64,000 bases of DNA from assembly GCF_021272345.1 (NCBI RefSeq), contig NZ_JAJSDQ010000007.1, positions 1-64,000 on the forward strand, in the 5' to 3' direction. The DNA is from Ornithinimicrobium sediminis. GTDB lineage: Bacteria > Actinomycetota > Actinomycetes > Actinomycetales > Dermatophilaceae. The notes under the pieces were generated by a model. The model worked only from the letters and a program-made list of their open reading frames with translations. It ran no database searches and was not told where the DNA came from. The number at the start of each line of letters is the position of its first letter. Within the stretch, counting starts at the first letter, position 1. This document shows positions 45,847 through 53,714 of this stretch, one piece after another. Both the position numbers and the translations under genes were made by a program.

Positions 45847-47163
45847 CTACCCCATGTTCCCGCGGGCTCCGGACGAGTCCGGATGTCGCATCGCTCCGGC
45901 GCTCCGGCCGACCAGGCTGGCCGGTCTCACCGCACCGTGGCCGAAGCGGGACGTCGCCCGGTCCACCGCCCGCTCTGCGTCACGCCAGCCGTGCAGAGGC
46001 TCGTCCAGCCGGCCCTGCACCGCGGTGTGCTCGCTCTCGGTCAGCCCCTCGACCCGGACCCCCAGCAACCGGATGCGGACGCGCTGCAGCCCCAGCGAGG
46101 CGTAGGCACCGCAGGCCGCCGCATACACCTCGCGGCTGACGTCGGTGGGGGTCCGGAGCGTGCGGGACCGGGTGATGGTGGTGAAGTCGGAGAAACGGAC
46201 GGTGAGCACCACCGTGCGCCCGAGCATCCCGGCGTGACGCATGCGGGTCGCGGTGCGGTCACTGAGGTGCAGCAGCTGACGCCGGATGACCTCCGGGTCG
46301 TCGATGTCGTGACCGAACGTCTCCGACGACCCCACGCTGCGCTCGACCCGGGCAGGGGTGACCCGGTCGGTGTCACTTCCCCAGGCCAAGGCGTGCAGGT
46401 GCTCCGCGGTGGCCTTGCCGAGGGCACGGCGCAGCGTGTCGGTCGGCAGGTGGGCGATATCGGCGACGGTGCGCAGACCGAGCCTGTGCAGGGCGGTCTC
46501 GGTCGCCTCCCCCACCCCCCAGAGCGCGCCGACGGGCATCGGGTGGAGGAACGGCACGACCCGGTGCGGCGGCACCATGCACACCCCGTCGGGCTTGGCG
46601 GCCCGCGAGGCCATCTTGGCGACGGCCTTGGAGGCCGCACCCCCGACCGAGCAGGTGACCCCCTGCTCGTCGGCGATGGTGTCGCGGATCCACCGGGCGA
46701 TCTGTGCGGGCGACCCGAGACGGCGACGGGCTCCGGAGACCTCGAGGAACGCCTCCTCCATGGACACCGGCTCCACCCTGTCGGTCACCTCGGCGAAGAC
46801 CGCCATGACCGCCTCGGACACCCGCCCGTAGCTGTCGTAGTCGGGCGGGACGACCGTGGCGGCCGGGCACAGCCGCCGGGCTCTGGCCATCGGCATGCCC
46901 GAGCGGACCCCGAACTCCCGGGCCGGGTAGGTGGCCGAGAGGACCACGCTGCGCCAGCCACCACCGATGATGACGGGCAGGCTGTGCAGGTCGGGGTGGT
47001 CCAGGAGCGACACGGAGGCGTAGAAGGCGTCCATGTCGACGTGGAGGACGGCACACTGCCGGTCGTCGACGTGGTCCTCGGCCGGCTGGTCCGGGAGGCC
47101 GGGTGGTCCGTCGCCCCTGCCGAGGGTGCCCGCAGGGTCGTGCAGGAGCGCGTCGGTCACCAT
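45847..47163 (-). CDS. dinB: DNA polymerase IV (Y-family translesion polymerase)
   Basis: Predicted 438-residue Y-family polymerase. The palm motif LHVDMDAFYASV is intact, and YDSYGRVSEAVM and the thumb helix-hairpin-helix GVGEATETALHRLGLRTVADI follow. The second catalytic motif reads SMEEAFLEVS where most Pol IV enzymes have S-x-D-E-A, so one catalytic aspartate is replaced by glutamate. The little-finger domain appears complete, with a basic C-terminal tail. ATG 47163 overlaps dnaE2 by 7 nt (GTG 47160 would give a GTGA overlap). It is the last gene of the SOS operon. Confidence 0.88.
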   Translation of the reverse strand: MVTDALLHDPAGTLGRGDGPPGLPDQPAEDHVDDRQCAVLHVDMDAFYASVSLLDHPDLHSLPVIIGGGWRSVVLSATYPAREFGVRSGMPMARARRLCPAATVVPPDYDSYGRVSEAVMAVFAEVTDRVEPVSMEEAFLEVSGARRRLGSPAQIARWIRDTIADEQGVTCSVGGAASKAVAKMASRAAKPDGVCMVPPHRVVPFLHPMPVGALWGVGEATETALHRLGLRTVADIAHLPTDTLRRALGKATAEHLHALAWGSDTDRVTPARVERSVGSSETFGHDIDDPEVIRRQLLHLSDRTATRMRHAGMLGRTVVLTVRFSDFTTITRSRTLRTPTDVSREVYAAACGAYASLGLQRVRIRLLGVRVEGLTESEHTAVQGRLDEPLHGWRDAERAVDRATSRFGHGAVRPASLVGRSAGAMRHPDSSGARGNMG

Positions 47164-50100
47164 CCCGAGCTCCCGGGGCTGGAGTGCCAGAGCTTGCCGA
47201 CCGACCCGCGCACGTCTCCCCCGGCCGGGCCCACGTCCGCGTAGGGCGACTGGCGGAACCCGGAGGCGTGCACCATCACCCGTCGACCTCCGGGGTGGTC
47301 GACGGCTGCGACCTCGGCGAGCGCGGAACGCGAGGCCTGCTCCATCGCGTCGCGGACCGCCTCGATGCCCTCGGTGTCGTAGAGGTGGGCCAGGTGGGTC
47401 ATCTCCCAGGCCCCGGTGGCCCGCACCGACCGGCCGCGAGGACCGGTGCGTCGGAGCACGCCGCGGACGACGAGCAGCCAGGAGTGGAAGACGGTGGCGG
47501 CGTAGGGGCCCTGTGCGTCCTCGAAGAACGTGGCGTCGCTGGGGCCGGTGCCGTCGTCGAGGGTGAGGAACACCACCCTGCGACCGGACCGGATCGGGGG
47601 CGTCTGGGTGGCCACCTTGGCGCCGGCGATGAGCACCTCGGCCTGGTTGCGACAGTGCAGGAGCCGGTCCGACGGGGTGACCCCGAGCGCACGCAGCATC
47701 GGCTGGTAGGTGGTGGTCACGTGCGCGCTGACGTCCATGCCGAGGACCTCGAGCTCGGCCAGGGTCTGCTCCTGGGGGGTCATCTCGGGCAGCCCGCTGC
47801 CCGTGTGCACCCGCGGCTCGTCGCCGAGGTCGAGCGCGAGCTGGGTCGGGGCGGCGGGACGGGTGTGCCAGCTGCGGGCGCCCCGGGCCTGCGCCGAGGT
47901 GCGCTCCGCCACCTCTCCCGCGGCGCTCGCGGTGCCCACCGCGTCGGCGGCACCGGCCGCGCGGACAGCGTCCGGGCCGGGAGGAGCCACGCGACGGCCA
48001 CGAGCGCGACCGGAGGCGGTGCGTGACTGGCGGGTCCACCGCTCCAGCTCGGCGACGTGCAGGAGCAGGTCCCTGCGGGTCGGGCCCGACCGGCGCACCC
48101 CGCGGCCGGCGCCGACCCCGTGGAGCTCGTCGAGCCCGCCGGCCACCACCAGCCGTTCGACGACCGGTCGGCTCACCCGGGCCCGCTGCCAGAGGTCGGT
48201 CAGTGAGGCGAAGGGCTGTCCGGCGACGATCCGCGACACCTCCTCGTCGGTGATCCCCTTGACCTCCGCGAGGGACAGACGGATGCCGTAGTGCGAGGCG
48301 CGGCGCTCGACCCGTCCCATCTCCACCTCGACCCGGTCCCCCGGGCCGCCGTCCTTCTCTGCACGGTGCCGCGGCACCGGGTCGCAGCGCTCGACGCGGT
48401 AGGTCGCGCCGGAGGCGTTGACGTCGAGCCCGAGCACCTGGACACCCATGGTGCGGGCCTCGTCGAGGATCAGCCGCTTGGGATACATCCCCGGGTCGTG
48501 GGTGAGCACCCCGGCGAGGAACGCCGCCGTGTGATGGGTCTTCAGCCATGCCGACTGGTAGGTCGGCAGCGCGAACGCTGCCGCGTGCGCCTTGCAGAAC
48601 CCGAAGGAGGCGAACGACGCGAGCACCCTCCAGATGCGTTCCACGTCCTCCGGTGTGTAGCCCCGCGCGGCCGCCGCGGGACGCCACCACTGCTCGACCT
48701 GCTCCTGCCCGTGAGGGCTGCCCATCGCCCGGCGGACCTCGTCGGCCTGGGCCAGGCTCACCCCGGTCGTCTCGGCGACGATCTGCAGCACCTGCTCGTG
48801 GAAGACGACCACCCCGCACGTGCTGCGCAGCGCAGGGACCAGCGTGGGGTGGAGGTACTCCGGGGCGCCCCAGCCCTGCCGCGCGTGCAGGAAGGGCCGG
48901 ATCATGTCGGACTTGACCGGCCCGGGACGGAACAGGGAGATGTCGATGATGATGTCCTCGAAGGTCTCCGGTGCGAACTTGCCGACCAGCTCACGTTGCC
49001 CGGGTGACTCGATCTGGAAGCAGCCCAGGGTGCGGGTGGACTGGATGAGCGCGAACGTCGACCCGTCGTCCAGGGGCACCTGGTCCTGGTCGTCGAGGTC
49101 GACGTGGAGCCCGTCGACCCGCTCCACCTCGGCGACGGCATGGGCCATGGCCGACTGCATCCGGATGCCGAGGACGTCAAGCTTGAGCAGGCCGAGCTCC
49201 TCGACGTCGTCCTTGTCGAACTGGCTCATGGGGAAGCCCAGCCAGCTGGCCTCGACCGGTGTGCGGTCGAGCAGCCCGGTGTCGGACAGGATGACCCCGC
49301 ACGGGTGCATCGCGATGTGCCGGGGCAGGCCGTCCAGACCCTCCACGAGCTCGAACAGCATCTGCATCCGGGGCGCGTCGAACCCGAGCCGGCGCAGCTC
49401 CGGCAGGTCCTGGACGGCTGCGCGGGCGTCCTTGGCCCGGATGTGCGGGAAGGCCTTGGCGATGACGTCGATCTCGCCCGGTGGCATCCCGAGCGTGGCG
49501 GCGACGTCACGGATGGCGTGCCGGACGCGGTAGGTCTCCATCATCGACACGCAGGTGACCCGTTCGGAGCCGAACCGCTCGAGGATGCGCTCGTAGATCT
49601 CGGTCCGCCGGGCCGACTCCACGTCGATGTCGATGTCGGGCAGCTGCGCCCGCAGCGACGAGCAGAAACGCTCCATCAGCAGGTCGTGCCGGACGGGGTC
49701 GACGCCGCTGATGCCGAGGAGGTAGGTGACCAGGCTCCCGGCCCCGGAGCCGCGCGCAGCGACCCGCACACCCTGCTCCCGGATCAGGTCACACACCTGG
49801 GCGACGGTCAGGAAGTAGGTCGGGTAGCCCAACCCGGCGATGACACCCAGCTCCTCGTCGAGACGCCGCTGGACCTGCTCCAGGTGAGCACGCGACCCGG
49901 TGGGGTAGCGCCGGTGGACCGCAGTCCGGCAACGCTCGGTGAGCACCTGCTGGGCCTGACCGATACCGGTGACCCCCAGCACCTCCGGCTCGGGCAGGTG
50001 GACCGCGCCGATGCCCAGGTCGGACCGTGCGTCCTGATGACACTGCTCGGCCACGCGCAGCGTCTCCTCCAGCAGGTCGTGGGCCCGGGCGCCCGGCCCG

Positions 50101-50960
50101 GCGGCGTCGGCGACCTGCCGGGCCACCGCCACCATGTCGGCGGTGCCGGCGAGGTGCCCTGCCGTGCTGACCCGGTCGAGGTGACGCTCGTCCAGAGGCA
50201 CCATCCGCCGGGCGGCGTCCAGCACGTCGACCACCCGTGCCTCGGGCACCGTGGCGTGCCGGACCCAGGCGCTGAGCACGGCGGGAACACCACGCTCCTG
50301 GGCCAGGCCCCACATCCGGGCGGCGTGGGTCAGGCTCGCCGGGGTGTGCGGCGGACCGCCGTGACAGACGACCTCCACCCGCACCGTGTCTGCGGGCAGC
50401 ACCCGCAGCCACCGGTCCAGCAGCGCACGTGCACGTTCGCGACGCCCGTGCAGCACGGCCCGGCCGACGTCGGAGTCAGGGCCCAGCATGAGCACGACCG
50501 GAGGGATGTCGTCGACCGGCACGGCAGCGCGGGACAGGAGCTCCGGCGAGGTCCGGGGGCTGCCGCGCTCTCCCGCCAGGTGGGTGTGCGTGACGAGCCG
50601 GCACAGCCGGGACCATCCGACACCCGGGGCGAGCCCGGCCTGCTGGCCCCGGGCCAGCACGGTGACCCGCGGGTGCTGGTCGTCCACGAGGGCCCCGCCC
50701 TTGACCGGGTGCGCCCGCCCGCGGGGTGGTGCCCCCTGGTCTCCGGCCAGCGCCAGGTCCACGCCCAGCACCGGGGCGATGCCGGCGTCGCGACAGGCCC
50801 GGACGAAGCGCACGGCGCCGTAGAGGCCGTCGCGGTCGGTCAGCGCCAGGCTCGGCTGACCGAGCGCAGCGGCCCGCTGCACCAGGGCCTCAGGGGCACT
50901 CGCCCCGTAGCGCATCGACGAGCTGGAGGCCACGTGCAGGTGAGCGAACCCCTCCTCCAC
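47157..50960 (-). CDS. dnaE2: Error-prone DNA polymerase III alpha subunit
   Basis: Predicted 1267-residue C-family polymerase. An N-terminal PHP domain (FAHLHVASSSSMRYGAS) leads into the polymerase core. The catalytic acids are visible as PDIDIDVES near residue 440 and LLKLDVLG near 593, and AARGSGAGSLVTYLLG is present. An OB-fold domain ends the protein. Sitting in an operon with a Y-family polymerase behind a LexA box matches the damage-induced DnaE2 mutasome of actinobacteria. GTG 50960 is the start, 7 nt after the HEPN gene. Confidence 0.92.
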   Translation of the reverse strand: MEEGFAHLHVASSSSMRYGASAPEALVQRAAALGQPSLALTDRDGLYGAVRFVRACRDAGIAPVLGVDLALAGDQGAPPRGRAHPVKGGALVDDQHPRVTVLARGQQAGLAPGVGWSRLCRLVTHTHLAGERGSPRTSPELLSRAAVPVDDIPPVVLMLGPDSDVGRAVLHGRRERARALLDRWLRVLPADTVRVEVVCHGGPPHTPASLTHAARMWGLAQERGVPAVLSAWVRHATVPEARVVDVLDAARRMVPLDERHLDRVSTAGHLAGTADMVAVARQVADAAGPGARAHDLLEETLRVAEQCHQDARSDLGIGAVHLPEPEVLGVTGIGQAQQVLTERCRTAVHRRYPTGSRAHLEQVQRRLDEELGVIAGLGYPTYFLTVAQVCDLIREQGVRVAARGSGAGSLVTYLLGISGVDPVRHDLLMERFCSSLRAQLPDIDIDVESARRTEIYERILERFGSERVTCVSMMETYRVRHAIRDVAATLGMPPGEIDVIAKAFPHIRAKDARAAVQDLPELRRLGFDAPRMQMLFELVEGLDGLPRHIAMHPCGVILSDTGLLDRTPVEASWLGFPMSQFDKDDVEELGLLKLDVLGIRMQSAMAHAVAEVERVDGLHVDLDDQDQVPLDDGSTFALIQSTRTLGCFQIESPGQRELVGKFAPETFEDIIIDISLFRPGPVKSDMIRPFLHARQGWGAPEYLHPTLVPALRSTCGVVVFHEQVLQIVAETTGVSLAQADEVRRAMGSPHGQEQVEQWWRPAAAARGYTPEDVERIWRVLASFASFGFCKAHAAAFALPTYQSAWLKTHHTAAFLAGVLTHDPGMYPKRLILDEARTMGVQVLGLDVNASGATYRVERCDPVPRHRAEKDGGPGDRVEVEMGRVERRASHYGIRLSLAEVKGITDEEVSRIVAGQPFASLTDLWQRARVSRPVVERLVVAGGLDELHGVGAGRGVRRSGPTRRDLLLHVAELERWTRQSRTASGRARGRRVAPPGPDAVRAAGAADAVGTASAAGEVAERTSAQARGARSWHTRPAAPTQLALDLGDEPRVHTGSGLPEMTPQEQTLAELEVLGMDVSAHVTTTYQPMLRALGVTPSDRLLHCRNQAEVLIAGAKVATQTPPIRSGRRVVFLTLDDGTGPSDATFFEDAQGPYAATVFHSWLLVVRGVLRRTGPRGRSVRATGAWEMTHLAHLYDTEGIEAVRDAMEQASRSALAEVAAVDHPGGRRVMVHASGFRQSPYADVGPAGGDVRGSVGKLWHSSPGSSGW

Positions 50961-50966
50961 GCCGGC

Positions 50967-51425
50967 TCACCGCACGCCGGTGGCGACGAGCCCTGCCGGC
51001 AGCGGCTCCGCTGCCGGCAGGTGCAGGGCGGTCCGGACGATCTCCAGGAACCGCTCACCCTGACGGACCAGGTCGTCGGCGTCACGCCGGCTCACCGACT
51101 CGCTGCCGCGCTCGACGGCGAGCCGGCGTCGCCCGGAGGCGGCGTAGAGCACCGCCCACTCCGTCAGCTCCGGGGCAACGGTCGGCAGCACCTCCCACAC
51201 GCTGCGAGGCCGAGAGCGGCGGGAGGGCAGCGTCCGCGCCGCGATGAGTGCCGAGGCCGCCCGCAGGGCCGCGAGATGGGCCTGGGTGTAGCGCTCGGCG
51301 GGTGTCGGGCTGTGACAGGCCTGCAGCAAGCCCTCCCGTGCCCGGTCGAGCAGGTCCAGCACCGTGGACGTGCCCGCAGCACCTGTCCCCGATGTCGTGC
51401 CGGATGTCCGTGTGGTCGTGCTCAT
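50967..51425 (-). CDS. SAV_6107-family HEPN-domain protein
   Basis: Predicted 152-residue helical protein. A Ser/Thr-rich N-terminus precedes the HEPN-type fold with LDLLDRAREGLLQACHS, HLAALRAASALIAARTL and DADDLVRQGERFLEIV. I do not see a classic HEPN RNase RX4-6H motif with confidence, so nuclease activity should not be assumed. ATG 51425 has GGGAG 8 nt upstream. In actinobacteria this family occurs next to dnaE2, occupying the place of imuA-type accessory genes; a role in the mutasome is inference. Confidence 0.8.
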   Translation of the reverse strand: MSTTTRTSGTTSGTGAAGTSTVLDLLDRAREGLLQACHSPTPAERYTQAHLAALRAASALIAARTLPSRRSRPRSVWEVLPTVAPELTEWAVLYAASGRRRLAVERGSESVSRRDADDLVRQGERFLEIVRTALHLPAAEPLPAGLVATGVR

Positions 51426-51483
51426 CTGTCCGTCTCCCTCGTCTCGTCGCCCATGGTGTGTCCGGTCCCTGCCGGGTGCGTGC

Positions 51484-51819
51484 TCAGTCGGCCATCCGCA
51501 CCAGCTGCCAGTGCTCGCCCTCGGCGAGGTCGTACACCCCGATGCCCTGGTGCCGTCCCGCCGAGGCCTCCACCCGCCATACCCGGTGCTCCAGGACCTG
51601 CTGCACCGCGGTGTCCTCGTCCTCCCACGCGGAGCGCCACCAGGGCAGGCGCTGGGTCCAGTGCGCCACCACCGCATGCACCACGTGGACCCTGCCCCTC
51701 CAGATGAACGCGGTCGGGACCGCGCCACCGGCACCGAGACGCTCCGTCGACTCCGGCAGACGACCCAGCAGGGGGTCACCCACCTGGACCTCGACGCGCT
51801 CGTGGTACTGCCGGCTCAT
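51484..51819 (-). CDS. DUF6504-like protein, first gene of the SOS operon
   Basis: Predicted 111-residue basic-to-neutral protein starting MSRQYHERVEVQ. Visible conserved-looking patches are PTAFIWRGRVHVVHAVVAHW, an aromatic WW segment, and a final GVYDLAEGEHWQLVRMAD strand; the shape suggests a small beta barrel. Such proteins are commonly found beside actinobacterial dnaE2/dinB. The family name is from recognition and is less sure than the gene. It lies 33 nt downstream of the LexA box. Confidence 0.72.
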   Translation of the reverse strand: MSRQYHERVEVQVGDPLLGRLPESTERLGAGGAVPTAFIWRGRVHVVHAVVAHWTQRLPWWRSAWEDEDTAVQQVLEHRVWRVEASAGRHQGIGVYDLAEGEHWQLVRMAD

Positions 51820-51851
51820 CGCCCTCACCCCTTCGCACCTGCTCCGCATCA

Positions 51852-51867
51852 TCGAACCTGTGTTCGA
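51852..51867. promoter_or_regulatory. LexA (SOS) box
   Basis: TCGAAC-CTGT-GTTCGA is a perfect match to the actinobacterial SOS box TCGAAC-N4-GTTCGA. It lies 33 nt before the DUF6504 start and would repress the operon of DUF6504, HEPN protein, dnaE2 and dinB until DNA damage. The divergent polyprenyl synthase gene starts 142 nt away on the other side. Confidence 0.9.
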
Positions 51868-52008
51868 TACGAACGAATGTACGACACCCCACCGACAGGG
51901 TGTCAACACCCCCTGCGCACCGGACGCCGAACGGACCCCGGGGCCGTGGGAGGCGGGCCAGGACCCCGTTAGGCTCGGAGGCGACCGCCCTTCCTCTCAG
52001 GAGACCCT

Positions 52009-53151
52009 GTGCCCCCGAGCGATCCACCCCGTGCCGAGCAGGTCGAGACCCTGCCCGGAACCGAGCGCCTGCACCCCCTCGACGGGGTCGACCTGCGGCG
52101 ACGGGTCCAGCAGGCCCTCGACGAGCACGTCGCGCGCCAGCGTGAGGTGCTGGCCGAGGTCGGCGCCCCCGTGACCGAGCTGGTCGACGCGGTGGCGGAC
52201 CTGCTCTCCGGCGGCAAGCGGCTGCGGGCGGCCTTCCTGTACTGGGGCCACCGCGCCTTCAGTGACGACGACTCGCCGGCCCTGGTGCGGGCGGCGAGCG
52301 CCATGGAGGTCTTCCAGGCCGCCGCCCTGCTGCACGACGACGTGATGGACAACAGTGACCTGCGCCGCGGACGGCCTACCGCGCACCGCGCCTTCACCAC
52401 CCGGCACGCCGAGGCCGGGTGGGCCGGCGGCTCGGCCGAGTTCGGGCAGGCCGCGGCGATCCTGGCCGGGGACCTGTGCCTCAACTGGTGCGACGAGATC
52501 TTCGCCGGCTCCGGCCTCCCCCCGGAGCAAACCGCCCGGGCCCGTCCGGTCTTCGACACCATGCGCACCCAGCTCATGGGCGGGCAGTACCTCGACGTCC
52601 TGCAGTCGGCCCGGGACTGGACGGCTCTGAGCCATACCGAGCGCATCGCCCAGTGCCGCACGGTCATCCGCTACAAGAGCGCGAAGTACTCCGTCGAGCA
52701 CCCGCTGCTCATCGGCGCGGCGGCGGCGGGCGCACCCCCGGAGTCGATGGCGTCGCTCTCCCGCTACGGCCTGGCCCTGGGCGAGGCCTTCCAGCTGCGC
52801 GACGACGTCCTGGGGGTCTTCGGTGACCCGGCAGCCACCGGCAAGCCCGCCGGGGACGACCTCAGGGAGGGCAAGCAGACCGTGCTCATGGCGCACGCTC
52901 TCGAGCACGGCAGCGCGGCAGACGTGACGGTGCTGCAGGGGTCGCAGGGACGCCCGGACCTCACCGAGGTCGAGGTCGAGGCCTGCCGGGACATCCTGCG
53001 CCGCAGCGGCGCCCTGGCGCTCACCGAGGAGATGATCGACGCGGGGTGCACGCAGGCGTGCCACGCGCTGGAGGCCGTCGCCGGGCTGCGGGCTCAGGGG
53101 CGTGCGGCGCTGGAGGACCTGGTCGCCATCAGCACGGCCCGGGCCACCTGA
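52009..53151 (+). CDS. Polyprenyl diphosphate synthase (isoprenyl transferase, trans type)
   Basis: Predicted 380-residue enzyme. The first Asp-rich motif (LLHDDVMDNSDLRRGRP, D110, D111, D114) and the second (LRDDVLGVFGD) that bind Mg-diphosphate are intact, and GGKRLRAAF supplies the basic site. It condenses isopentenyl diphosphate to make geranylgeranyl or longer chains; length cannot be read reliably. GTG 52009 follows GGAG 5 nt upstream. The gene order with the Rv2175c-like and kinase genes recalls idsA2 (Rv2173) of M. tuberculosis. Confidence 0.92.
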   Translation: MPPSDPPRAEQVETLPGTERLHPLDGVDLRRRVQQALDEHVARQREVLAEVGAPVTELVDAVADLLSGGKRLRAAFLYWGHRAFSDDDSPALVRAASAMEVFQAAALLHDDVMDNSDLRRGRPTAHRAFTTRHAEAGWAGGSAEFGQAAAILAGDLCLNWCDEIFAGSGLPPEQTARARPVFDTMRTQLMGGQYLDVLQSARDWTALSHTERIAQCRTVIRYKSAKYSVEHPLLIGAAAAGAPPESMASLSRYGLALGEAFQLRDDVLGVFGDPAATGKPAGDDLREGKQTVLMAHALEHGSAADVTVLQGSQGRPDLTEVEVEACRDILRRSGALALTEEMIDAGCTQACHALEAVAGLRAQGRAALEDLVAISTARAT

Positions 53152-53187
53152 GCACGGCCCCGGGAGACCAGCTCACCCGGCCGGGAC

Positions 53188-53550
53188 TCACCACGCGGTC
53201 TCCTGGGCCCGCCTGCGGACCTCGGTCTTGTTGCCCGTGCGCAGCGAGCCGATGGCGCTCCCCCCGGCGAGGCTGTCGTCCGCCCTGTGCAGCCACTCGA
53301 TGATCTCGCCGTCGTCCATGCCGCTGTCGGTGAGCACGGTGATCGTGCCGCGCAGGTGCTTCAACGGCCCTTCGGGGGTCACGAAGGCCGCCGGCACCAT
53401 GAGCGCCCGGTGCGGCCCCCGCCGCACCCCGACCAGCTCCCGCTCCTGGATCCAGGTCTTCACCGTCGGCAGGCTCGCGCCGGTGACCTCCATGATGTCG
53501 GGCACGGCCAGCCACGCGTCGTCCGGAATTACATCGGTGTCGTTTACCAC
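53188..53550 (-). CDS. Rv2175c-family DNA-binding protein
   Basis: Predicted 120-residue protein with an excisionase-like winged helix (LAVPDIMEVTGASLPTVKTW, RELVGVRRG) and a C-terminal helical half (ITVLTDSGMDDGEIIEWLH). The M. tuberculosis homolog is encoded beside pknL and is phosphorylated near its N-terminus by PknL; here the N-terminus VVNDTDVIPDD offers a single acidic-flanked threonine. GTG 53550 is preceded by an AT-rich TAGATAAT patch and no ribosome site. It is divergent from the LysM gene. Confidence 0.85.
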   Translation of the reverse strand: MVNDTDVIPDDAWLAVPDIMEVTGASLPTVKTWIQERELVGVRRGPHRALMVPAAFVTPEGPLKHLRGTITVLTDSGMDDGEIIEWLHRADDSLAGGSAIGSLRTGNKTEVRRRAQETAW

Positions 53551-53714
53551 ATTATCTAGTCTTTCATACGGATCGACACGCCGTCGATGTGGCGCATGTC
53601 CGTGATCTTCGGTACTGTCCCATCCGTCACACAGGCAACGCTGCCGTACGCACGACGCGGTAGCCACACCTGTCACTCGGGGAACGACATCTCACCTACC
53701 ACCGAAGGGACGCC

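Noticed and set aside
45847-48819. dinB as a 990-codon gene
   Set aside because: The upstream half is an out-of-frame shadow of dnaE2; real DinB sequence begins near 47163, with a normal overlap start.
49104-51707. An 867-codon plus-strand gene opposite dnaE2
   Set aside because: Low-complexity shadow frame without a ribosome site or domains.
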